A DNA stretch of 5,015 bases from Nanobdellati archaeon (GTDB lineage: Archaea; EX4484-52; JAADEF01), in contig JALWJP010000045.1 of NCBI GenBank assembly GCA_026997215.1, positions 1,542 through 6,556 on the forward strand, in the 5' to 3' direction. A model generated the notes under the pieces. That model saw only the letters and a list, made by a program, of their open reading frames with translations, had not been told where the DNA came from and did not search any database. Shown here piece after piece: positions 1 through 5,015 of the stretch; within the stretch, counting starts at the first letter, position 1; the number at the start of each line of letters is the position of its first letter. The position numbers and the translations under genes were made by a program.

Positions 1-1
1 A

Positions 2-664
2 GAAATCATAAGAATAATTGAAGAATATCTAGAAAAACGTTTTGATGAATATTATGGTCATTTTAAAGAAAAAATGAGTGAAGAAAATTACAAACAATTT
101 AAAAAAGAATACGCAAATAAAGAAAAAGAACATTACATAGATCCTTTAACAGGAGCATATACCACACGAATAATAGACATTCTGAAAAAATACGATGACA
201 ACAACTCTTATGGTTTATGCTTTTTCATAGATCTCAACAATCTTAAAGAAGTAAATGATTTGTACGGGCATCTAATAGGAAACATATATTTGAGAATGGT
301 AGCACATCTTTTAAAAGGATACTTATTAGAGGGCGATATTATCCTAAGAATAGGAGGTGACGAATTTCTTATTATGAGTACAAGAAGTAATGGAGAAACA
401 TATGATACGGTAAATCATTACAATGAAGTATTAAAAGAAATAAATGATATACTTTTAGAAGAAAGTCGTAACGAAGGTCGTGTTAATCCTCCTATTTATC
501 AAATATCTTATGGATGGAGTAAAATCGACAAAAATAAACCCCCCGCACAAGCTATAAAAGAAGCTCTTAATAAAGCAGATGAAAGAATGTACGAACATAA
601 AAAAACTTTTAAAAATCCCTTTCTAAAAGGAAATTCATGGCAAGAATACGCGATCCTGCAGTAG
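2..664 (+). CDS. GGDEF-domain protein (putative diguanylate or other cyclic-dinucleotide cyclase), 5' end outside window
   Basis: This is a GGDEF nucleotide-cyclase domain. Family members condense two GTP into cyclic di-GMP. Numbering from the Met at base 74, the core runs from about residue 22 to 180. It begins with the entry motif DPLTG (23-27), followed by the metal Asp D53 in FIDLNNLK, the N61-D62 pair and GHLIGN (65-70). The catalytic loop GGDEF is at 94-98, and the closing helix ADERMY is at 168-173. The metal and catalytic acidic residues are therefore present. Two differences are visible. N70 replaces the Asp that contacts guanine in PleD (D344), and the inhibitory RxxD site reads LxxD (85-88). 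The reading frame is open from base 74 back to base 2 (24 more codons, charged and helix-like), so the Met at 74 is probably internal and an N-terminal region lies upstream. The 3' end overlaps the MEMO gene by 28 bp, suggesting co-transcription. The domain call is firm; product and specificity are inferred. Confidence 0.88.
   Translation, partial: EIIRIIEEYLEKRFDEYYGHFKEKMSEENYKQFKKEYANKEKEHYIDPLTGAYTTRIIDILKKYDDNNSYGLCFFIDLNNLKEVNDLYGHLIGNIYLRMVAHLLKGYLLEGDIILRIGGDEFLIMSTRSNGETYDTVNHYNEVLKEINDILLEESRNEGRVNPPIYQISYGWSKIDKNKPPAQAIKEALNKADERMYEHKKTFKNPFLKGNSWQEYAILQ
625..631 (+). promoter_or_regulatory. Shine-Dalgarno-like site for the MEMO gene
   Basis: AAAAGGA lies five bases before the ATG at 637, inside the end of the GGDEF gene. 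It supports that ATG as the real start and internal initiation on a shared message. The match to the archaeal anti-SD sequence is only partial. Confidence 0.45.
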
Positions 665-1407
665 CGGGCATGTTTTACCCCAAGAATAAGAAAGATCTTT
701 TAGAGTTAATTAAAAGTTTAGAAAAGCATGTAAAGGAGAAGCACATAGATAAAAAAATTAAAGGTCTAATAGTTCCTCATGCTGGTTATATTTATTCAGG
801 AATAGTTGCTTCCACAGCATATAAAGCATTATCTTATCAATATAAAAATATTCATGCAACACTAATTGGTCCCTCTCATTACTTTGCTTTTTACGACTTA
901 GTTAAAAGCACTTACGAATATTGGAGAACACCATTAGGTTTAGTAAAAGTGAACAATCTATTAGAGTTTCCTGACTTTGATACAGCGTTTGCTCATGAGC
1001 ACAGTTTGGAAGTGCAATTGCCTTTCATGCAATATTATTTTAAAAACACGGAAATATTTCCTCTCCTTGCAAGTAAAGTAATCAATTATGAAAATATTGT
1101 TAAAGAATTAGAGTCTATTGCTCATGAAACTCTTTTTATAATAAGTAGTGATTTAAGTCATTATTATCCATATGATCTAGCAGTGGAAAAAGATACAAAA
1201 ACTATAAATGCCATTCTCGAATTAGATGTTGAAAAGTTTAAAAAAGAAGGAGAGGCATGTGGCAAAGAAGGGATAATCTTACTAATGAAACTTGCAAAAA
1301 TAAAAAAATGGAAACCTTTGCTATTGCATTATATGAACTCAGGAGATGTGAGCAATAACAAAAGCAATGTTGTTGGTTATACCTCAATAGCATTTGTAGA
1401 GTATTAA
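637..1407 (+). CDS. MEMO1-family protein (AmmeMemoRadiSam system protein B-like)
   Basis: This is a full-length MEMO-family protein of 256 residues, a typical size for archaeal members. The fold resembles extradiol dioxygenases; human MEMO1 binds metal (copper/iron) and has been linked to redox and signalling roles, while the archaeal function is unsettled. The N-terminus RDPAVAGMFYP (5-15) matches the family opening and fixes the start at 637. Pocket residues are all present by motif: H48 in VPHAGY, H81 in GPSHY, H120 and H122 in AHEHSLEVQLPF, D172 and H175 in SSDLSHY, and C208 in ACGKEG. The pocket therefore looks able to hold a metal. In many archaea and bacteria this gene sits with AMMECR1 and a radical SAM gene, but neither is in this window. 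It overlaps the upstream GGDEF gene by 28 bp and shares its stop region with the convergent KaiC-like gene. Family assignment is secure; the biochemical role is not. Confidence 0.93.
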   Translation: MARIRDPAVAGMFYPKNKKDLLELIKSLEKHVKEKHIDKKIKGLIVPHAGYIYSGIVASTAYKALSYQYKNIHATLIGPSHYFAFYDLVKSTYEYWRTPLGLVKVNNLLEFPDFDTAFAHEHSLEVQLPFMQYYFKNTEIFPLLASKVINYENIVKELESIAHETLFIISSDLSHYYPYDLAVEKDTKTINAILELDVEKFKKEGEACGKEGIILLMKLAKIKKWKPLLLHYMNSGDVSNNKSNVVGYTSIAFVEY

Positions 1408-2165
1408 ACCTCTATAATCCTTACCCCTTGCTTTGTAATCTCAAAAGGATGAATTAAAGTAGAGTGATTGGTCCTTCTCATTTTTCTTATGGTCAAAGTA
1501 CGTTTAAATTCCTCTGATACAGGCACAAAATCCAATTTTATCACTGTATCCACCAAATATTCTATAATTCCAGAACCACTCAATCCCTCAGAGGTTTCAG
1601 GAATTTCACCACTCATAACAGTAGTTACTCCGAGTTGTCTTAGTTTATCAGTAAGATTCATTAAAGCCACTCTTGCTAAATACTTATCATCAATAAACAT
1701 TTCCAAAACAGATATAGAATCGATAACTAAACGCTTAGCTCCTAATTCTTTTACTGCCAAAGAAATCTTGTTAATTACATTTAATATATAAGAACGAGTT
1801 ATCATAGTTATATCTGCTGTAGTAGATTTATCAGGTATAGCAGGCTTAATAGAAATAAATTTAACTAATCCAGCCTGCTCCAACTCGTTAAAATCCCATC
1901 CAAACATAGCTTTTATATCATCTTTAATACCATCTACGCTTTCTTCTGTGGTGATATAAAGGCCTGGCTCTCCATTTTTTGCACCTGCATAGATAAAAGA
2001 ACTACAAAACTGAGTTTTTCCAGTACCTGCTTTCCCCACTACTAAATTCACAGATCCTTTAACTAAGCCCCCCTCCATTTTATCATCTAAACCTATAATA
2101 CCCGTAGTTACTCTTTCTACACTTGTTTGTTTAAGAGACTCCTGCGTACTTTTAAATAAGCCCAT
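1404..2165 (-). CDS. Single-domain KaiC-like RecA-superfamily ATPase
   Basis: This 253-residue protein has one KaiC/RadA-like ATPase domain, like the many archaeal single-domain KaiC homologues and unlike the double-domain cyanobacterial clock protein. The N-terminal signature TGIIGLDDKMEGGL (21-34) precedes Walker A GKAGTGKT (44-51). The catalytic glutamate pair E74-E75 lies in ITTEES, Walker B RLVIDS is at 145-150 with D149, and the KaiC-type motif KMRRTNHS is at 228-235, followed by HPFEI. All ATP-handling motifs look intact. Family members assemble as ring-shaped oligomers and are often thought to act in signal transduction; some archaeal homologues autophosphorylate. No target can be read from the sequence. 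It lies 45 bp downstream of aIF2 beta on the same strand and has a candidate promoter of its own, so it may be transcribed both with that gene and alone. No Shine-Dalgarno site precedes the ATG, which fits a leaderless transcript. Confidence 0.92.
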   Translation of the reverse strand: MGLFKSTQESLKQTSVERVTTGIIGLDDKMEGGLVKGSVNLVVGKAGTGKTQFCSSFIYAGAKNGEPGLYITTEESVDGIKDDIKAMFGWDFNELEQAGLVKFISIKPAIPDKSTTADITMITRSYILNVINKISLAVKELGAKRLVIDSISVLEMFIDDKYLARVALMNLTDKLRQLGVTTVMSGEIPETSEGLSGSGIIEYLVDTVIKLDFVPVSEEFKRTLTIRKMRRTNHSTLIHPFEITKQGVRIIEV

Positions 2166-2175
2166 AATTAATAAA

Positions 2176-2185
2176 TTCTATAGAA
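2176..2185. promoter_or_regulatory. 10-bp perfect palindrome between TATA box and start codon (possible operator)
   Basis: TTCTATAGAA is its own reverse complement. It sits midway between the proposed TATA box and the ATG of the KaiC-like gene, a position where a bound repressor would block RNA polymerase. Ten base pairs of symmetry is short, and the flanks do not extend it, so chance is a real possibility in this composition. Confidence 0.2.
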
Positions 2186-2188
2186 GGG

Positions 2189-2201
2189 ATTAATATATCT
2201 T
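2189..2201 (-). promoter_or_regulatory. Candidate TATA box/BRE for the KaiC-like gene
   Basis: Read on the minus strand this is AAAGATATATTAA. A purine-rich stretch, possibly the BRE, is followed by TATATT centred about 28 bases before the ATG. That is the spacing expected for an archaeal promoter giving a leaderless or near-leaderless mRNA. No start-site data are available, and AT-rich spacers give such matches easily. Confidence 0.45.
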
Positions 2202-2210
2202 TTGTTATTA

Positions 2211-2630
2211 TTATATATTAGGTACAGGATTTCTAGCACCACACGCTTCACATTTTATAAACTTCAGTCTACCCTCTTTAATGATAGTAGTATCTGGCTT
2301 TCCGCAGATAGGGCAAAGAACATAATTCTTAACATATTTCACAAATTTATCATTAATAGTCTTATTAGGGAACTTACCCAACAAAACCAACATACTACCT
2401 TCCATATAACCTTGAGTTCCTAGTTCTTTTAAAAGATATTTCATTACATCCTTCTCCTGCCTTCTTATAAATTTACATGCTTCTAAGAAATTCTTAATAA
2501 AAGTCCTATTTCCTGTTATAATAGAAGTAAGAGTAGGTATTTCCCATCTTTCTTCTTGCTCAATACTTCTTTCAGGTAAGGCTTTGTAAGCGCGTTCTAA
2601 CAACTCTTCATATGCGTAGAAATCTTCCAT
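2211..2630 (-). CDS. Translation initiation factor aIF2 beta subunit
   Basis: This is the beta subunit of the heterotrimeric factor that delivers initiator Met-tRNA to the small ribosomal subunit in archaea. At 139 residues it has the full archaeal length. The N-terminal helix YEELLERAYKALPE (7-20) corresponds to the part that docks on the gamma subunit. The central alpha/beta domain follows, with RWEIPTLTSIITGNRTFIKNF (28-48) and LLKELGTQG (66-74). The C-terminal zinc ribbon has C106-x2-C109 in CPICGKPDT and C127-x2-C130 in CEACGA. All four zinc ligands are present and nothing is truncated. It is the first gene of a minus-strand pair with the KaiC-like ATPase, and it diverges from the membrane-protein gene across a 54-bp spacer. 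The absence of a Shine-Dalgarno site and the close TATA-like element suggest a leaderless message. This gene is the strongest evidence that the window is archaeal. Confidence 0.97.
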   Translation of the reverse strand: MEDFYAYEELLERAYKALPERSIEQEERWEIPTLTSIITGNRTFIKNFLEACKFIRRQEKDVMKYLLKELGTQGYMEGSMLVLLGKFPNKTINDKFVKYVKNYVLCPICGKPDTTIIKEGRLKFIKCEACGARNPVPNI

Positions 2631-2646
2631 AAGTTTATCTTTTGTA

Positions 2647-2665
2647 AAAGATTTTAAAAAACTTT
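2647..2665. promoter_or_regulatory. Divergent promoter region with near-palindromic TATA-like core
   Basis: The 19-bp segment AAAGATTTTAAAAAACTTT is almost its own reverse complement: one mismatched pair at symmetric positions, plus the unpaired centre base. Its TTTTAAAA core (2652-2659) lies about 26 bases from the aIF2 beta ATG on one side and about 29 from the membrane-protein ATG on the other. One AT-rich element could therefore serve as the TATA box in both directions, giving leaderless messages each way. A second TATA-like string, TTTATAA at 2663-2669, is closer to the plus-strand start. Function is inferred from position only. Confidence 0.4.
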
Positions 2666-2684
2666 ATAACACTAGATAATAATT

Positions 2685-3254
2685 ATGGAAGTACTCACCT
2701 TTATTATAATGCTTATTAATTTAGGAATAGCTTTATGGAATTCCTATGCCGTTGGATATAATTCAGTGGTTTTGCAATATTACAAAGGAAAATTTAAAGA
2801 CTTCTTTACAATTGCTAATTCTTTTGGTTTAGTATTAGCCTTTGCTGGTGCAGCTTACGCTTTATCTTATTTCCTTTCATTAATTCTATACTCTTTAGGA
2901 AAGATAAGCATAGAAATTGTAAACTTAATCTCAGCCTATAGTTTTTTGGTATTTGGCACTCTTATAGTATTCTCTGGTATAGTAATCGCCATAGAATCTA
3001 TAATCATAGCGTCAATGCGAAAAGATTTTTCAAGTATTATTGTGGCTGTATATAATACATTAGCATCTATTTTCAACATCTACATGTATTTAAGATCTTT
3101 CAAATACGCTTATAATCTCATCGCATCAAATGAAGATGAAGATAATAAGAATAAAGCATTAATGATTATAATCGTAGCAGCAATATTTGCCATAATACTT
3201 GTTTATATTTTCTATAAGTTAGGTAAAGAAAAAGCAGAAAAAGAGTTGGGATAA
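2685..3254 (+). CDS. Multi-pass membrane protein of unknown function
   Basis: I do not recognise this 189-residue protein. Hydrophobic segments lie at about 3-19, 43-70, 78-108, 115-137 and 158-178, suggesting five membrane helices. The long third segment may include a helical extension. Basic residues cluster in the loop at 34-38 (KGKFK), at 112-113 (RK) and in the C-terminal tail (KLGKEKAEKE). An acidic stretch, NEDED (149-153), lies between helices four and five. By the positive-inside rule this fits an outside N-terminus and an inside C-terminus. The first helix runs into WNSYAVGYN (18-26), which looks like a conserved family motif. No catalytic, transport or binding signature is evident, and no cleavable signal peptide is clear. 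Only two bases separate its stop from the YrdC gene start, so the two are almost certainly co-transcribed. Being a real gene is likely from its frame, spacing and coherent topology. Confidence 0.75.
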   Translation: MEVLTFIIMLINLGIALWNSYAVGYNSVVLQYYKGKFKDFFTIANSFGLVLAFAGAAYALSYFLSLILYSLGKISIEIVNLISAYSFLVFGTLIVFSGIVIAIESIIIASMRKDFSSIIVAVYNTLASIFNIYMYLRSFKYAYNLIASNEDEDNKNKALMIIIVAAIFAIILVYIFYKLGKEKAEKELG

Positions 3255-3256
3255 AC

Positions 3257-3820
3257 ATGACCAAATATTTAGACATGGAAGAAGCCTTAGAAAAATCAGA
3301 AGAAATAATAAATGCTATAAAAGAGGGTAAAATATTTATTTATCCTACAGATACTATTTATGGATTAGGTTGTAATGCCTTAATAAAACAATGCGTCGAT
3401 AAAATATATGATATAAAAAAAAGGCCAAAAACAAAACCTTTATCCATCATTGCTCCCAATATCGAATGGATATTAAAACATTTTGAAGTCTCTCGTCCGG
3501 TATTACGATTATACCTACCAGGACCTTACACCTTACTTCTTAAAAAAAAGGAGAAAAAATATTTAGAGTACTTAAGCAACAGCGATAAAATAGGGATAAG
3601 AGTACCAGAACATCCTTTTACTCTCTTAATAGAAAAAGCTAATGTCCCGTTTATAACTACTTCTGCAAACATCTCAGGTAAAAGATACCCTACTTCTTTA
3701 AAAGAAGTTGAGAAAGAATTGCTTGAGAGGGTAGATTATGTTATTGAAGGAGAATGCTTCCATAAAAAACCTTCTACACTCATTGATATAGAACATAATA
3801 AAGAGATTATAAGAGATTAG
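3257..3820 (+). CDS. L-threonylcarbamoyladenylate synthase (YrdC/Sua5 family, YrdC domain only)
   Basis: This enzyme makes threonylcarbamoyl-AMP from threonine, bicarbonate and ATP, the first step of t6A formation at position 37 of ANN-decoding tRNAs. In archaea the KEOPS complex then transfers the group to tRNA. The 187-residue protein is a single YrdC domain without the C-terminal Sua5 domain. Motifs in order are YPTDTIYGLG (29-38), the basic substrate-binding stretch KKRPKTKPLSII (54-65), PGPYTLLL (88-95), GIRVP (113-117), TTSANISG (134-141) and PSTLID (172-177). All the expected pocket segments are present. Its ATG follows the membrane-protein stop by two bases with no clear Shine-Dalgarno site, suggesting translational coupling. 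Its last 14 bases overlap the end of the convergent DHH gene. No KEOPS subunit lies in the window. Confidence 0.95.
   Translation: MTKYLDMEEALEKSEEIINAIKEGKIFIYPTDTIYGLGCNALIKQCVDKIYDIKKRPKTKPLSIIAPNIEWILKHFEVSRPVLRLYLPGPYTLLLKKKEKKYLEYLSNSDKIGIRVPEHPFTLLIEKANVPFITTSANISGKRYPTSLKEVEKELLERVDYVIEGECFHKKPSTLIDIEHNKEIIRD
3764..3769 (-). terminator. Possible T-run terminator after the DHH gene
   Basis: On the minus strand a run of six T lies about 40 bases beyond the DHH stop codon, inside the YrdC coding sequence. It could end minus-strand transcription in the absence of any intergenic space. This is a weak call based on one homopolymer. Confidence 0.2.
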
Positions 3821-5015
3821 ATAAAGAACGTATCATTTTCTCTACATCTTCCCTTTTTATAATACCTCCTGCTGCATTTTTATGCCCGCTTCCATCTATA
3901 TCTATCATGCTTATTAAATTCCTTACTTTAGAACCAAGATCTATAATCTTATCTCCGTGATATCTCAAAGAAAATTTGTAATAGTTATCATCATAAGGCA
4001 TAAAAATTCCTACTATTCTATCTCTATACTCGTTATGAGAAAGCATTGTTGCAATAGTACCTGTAAAGACATTATCTTCTTCCTCCAAAATAGCATATGC
4101 AATACCCTTATGCTCAATATTAACCTTATTTCTGGCTTTTTTAACTAACCTTCGAAGTTTACGCCTATAAATTTCGTAAATCTCATACATATTTCCTTTC
4201 AAATAAAGAGCAAAATTAATGGCTTTTTTAACTTCGTCTAATTTAACTGCAGCATTAAGTAAAGTTATAAATTCTTTTAATTCATAAACCTCGTGAATAA
4301 TATGCCTATCCCCTATAATTCCTTCATTTATCCCTTTTAAGATTAAAGCAGTACTTAATTTTTTCTCTTCATCCTTATTCAACTGATTTATTTTCTTAGA
4401 AGGATTTATTCTTAATGATTTAAGTAAATGTAATGCATTCATTTTATAGCTATAATTTTCTAAAAAGTATTCCAAAGATTTATAAATAGGTTTTGTAGAG
4501 TAACCAAATAAATTAATACCCTTCTCCACTTTAATTTGATTTCTTAAAACAGCTTGATCTAGAAAACGTTTATTTGCAGAAACAAAGGGTTGATGATCTG
4601 CAAAAGCAGAAGATGCAGGTAAATAATAATAAAAGTGACTATCTGCATGATAAAAATAATGAAAAGACAAACCTGAAGCAGTTATATGTTTAGCACCATC
4701 AACGCCCTCAAAATAAGCATTCACAATTTTAACATTCTTAAATACATTGGGATGAGCAACACCGGGTGGGTGATGATCAATAATAACCACTTGAGAAAAG
4801 TTTTTGGAGAGAAGATGCTCTTTCTGACTTCCTATATCTAAAAAATAATAGAGATCATAAGATTCTTTAACAATACTTTTTAAATAATTTATATTAAGAT
4901 GACTTAAACAAACCACATGAGCTTCAATACCTTTATAAAATAAATATTTTAAAGCTAAGGAAGTAGCGATAATCCCGTCAGCATCTTTATGGCAAACAAT
5001 CAAGGCCTTTTTAAC
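3807..5015 (-). CDS. DHH/DHHA1-family phosphoesterase (RecJ-like nuclease), 5' end outside window
   Basis: This is a DHH-superfamily metal-dependent phosphoesterase related to archaeal RecJ-like exonucleases, which act in DNA replication and repair or RNA turnover. Numbering from the leucine codon at 5001-5003, the motifs are HKDADG (5-10), D56 in LDIG, the DHH triplet in IDHHPPG (75-81), and D136 in ASSAFADHQ (130-138). All metal ligands appear intact, so an active hydrolase is likely. A helical linker spans about 170-293, including a very basic stretch at 280-293. The DHHA1 domain follows at about 295-395 with GSGHKNAAGG (371-380), the substrate-binding motif. The frame stays open past 5003 to the window edge and encodes V-K-K-A before LIVCHKDADG, as in homologues where motif I follows a short strand. 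TTG at 5003 is therefore an internal codon and the start lies just outside. Whether it is a GINS-associated nuclease, an oligoribonuclease or another subtype cannot be decided here. Confidence 0.93.
   Translation of the reverse strand, partial: VKKALIVCHKDADGIIATSLALKYLFYKGIEAHVVCLSHLNINYLKSIVKESYDLYYFLDIGSQKEHLLSKNFSQVVIIDHHPPGVAHPNVFKNVKIVNAYFEGVDGAKHITASGLSFHYFYHADSHFYYYLPASSAFADHQPFVSANKRFLDQAVLRNQIKVEKGINLFGYSTKPIYKSLEYFLENYSYKMNALHLLKSLRINPSKKINQLNKDEEKKLSTALILKGINEGIIGDRHIIHEVYELKEFITLLNAAVKLDEVKKAINFALYLKGNMYEIYEIYRRKLRRLVKKARNKVNIEHKGIAYAILEEEDNVFTGTIATMLSHNEYRDRIVGIFMPYDDNYYKFSLRYHGDKIIDLGSKVRNLISMIDIDGSGHKNAAGGIIKREDVEKMIRSLSNLL
3835..3858 (+). terminator. Possible T-rich terminator after the YrdC gene
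   Basis: Within 40 bases after the YrdC stop the plus strand carries two T-runs, TTTT near 3836 and TTTTT at 3854-3858, in a pyrimidine-rich stretch without a hairpin. Archaeal polymerase can stop at such runs. They also encode part of the opposing DHH gene, so the match may be incidental. Confidence 0.22.

Noticed and set aside
74..76. ATG as the start of the GGDEF gene
   Set aside because: The frame is open back to base 2 with consistent helix-like content and no ribosome binding site precedes it, so it is more likely an internal Met.
94..664. Cas10 or other CRISPR polymerase palm domain instead of a GGDEF cyclase
   Set aside because: The DPLTG entry motif, NDxxGHxxG stretch and GGDEF loop follow the diguanylate cyclase order, and no cas genes are nearby.
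1468..1791. Plus-strand open frame of 107 codons
   Set aside because: It lies wholly opposite the KaiC-like ATPase, whose motifs are unambiguous, and its translation shows no recognisable domain.
1404..2165. Circadian clock role for the KaiC-like protein
   Set aside because: It has one ATPase domain, no KaiA or KaiB is nearby, and single-domain KaiC homologues are widespread in archaea without clocks.
2202..2423. Plus-strand open frame of 73 codons
   Set aside because: It is antisense to the zinc-ribbon half of aIF2 beta and has no protein-like features of its own.
3957..4148. Plus-strand open frame of 63 codons
   Set aside because: It is antisense to the DHHA1 domain; low-complexity Ile/Ser content reflects the AT-rich complement.
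1..5015. CRISPR arrays, tRNA or rRNA genes, insertion sequences or long repeats
   Set aside because: Coding sequence fills about 98 percent of the window; no spaced direct repeats, cloverleaf sequence, transposase motif or terminal inverted repeats were seen.

Overview
This AT-rich window comes from an archaeon. The clearest evidence is a complete translation initiation factor aIF2 beta subunit (2211-2630, minus), which exists only in archaea and, as eIF2 beta, in eukaryotes. It is supported by a single-domain KaiC-like RecA ATPase, a MEMO-family protein, a stand-alone YrdC-type threonylcarbamoyl-AMP synthase and a RecJ-like DHH phosphoesterase. Packing is extreme: complete genes abut or overlap, and only about 100 of 5015 bases lie between them. 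That suits a streamlined genome, possibly a DPANN-type lineage, but the window cannot fix the phylum.

Layout. (1) 1-1407, plus strand: a GGDEF-domain protein whose 5' end lies outside the window, overlapping by 28 bp a MEMO-family gene. (2) 1404-2630, minus strand: aIF2 beta followed by a KaiC-like ATPase. The ATPase meets the MEMO gene tail to tail, and the two stop codons share one TTAA. (3) 2631-2684: a 54-bp divergent promoter region between aIF2 beta and the next plus-strand gene, centred on a near-perfect palindrome. (4) 2685-3820, plus strand: a five-helix membrane protein of unknown function, then two bases, then the YrdC-domain tRNA-modification gene. (5) 3807-5015, minus strand: a DHH/DHHA1 phosphoesterase that overlaps the YrdC gene by 14 bp tail to tail and runs off the right edge.

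Functionally, most genes are information processing or housekeeping: initiation factor, t6A tRNA modification and a RecJ-like nuclease. The odd partner is the GGDEF protein. Diguanylate cyclase domains are rare in archaea. This one keeps the catalytic GGDEF loop but has Asn where the guanine-contacting Asp normally sits, and it is physically coupled to a metal-binding MEMO protein. I see no mobile element, CRISPR array, tRNA or rRNA. The GGDEF-MEMO pair and the unknown membrane protein are the best candidates for something undescribed; the rest is ordinary archaeal content.
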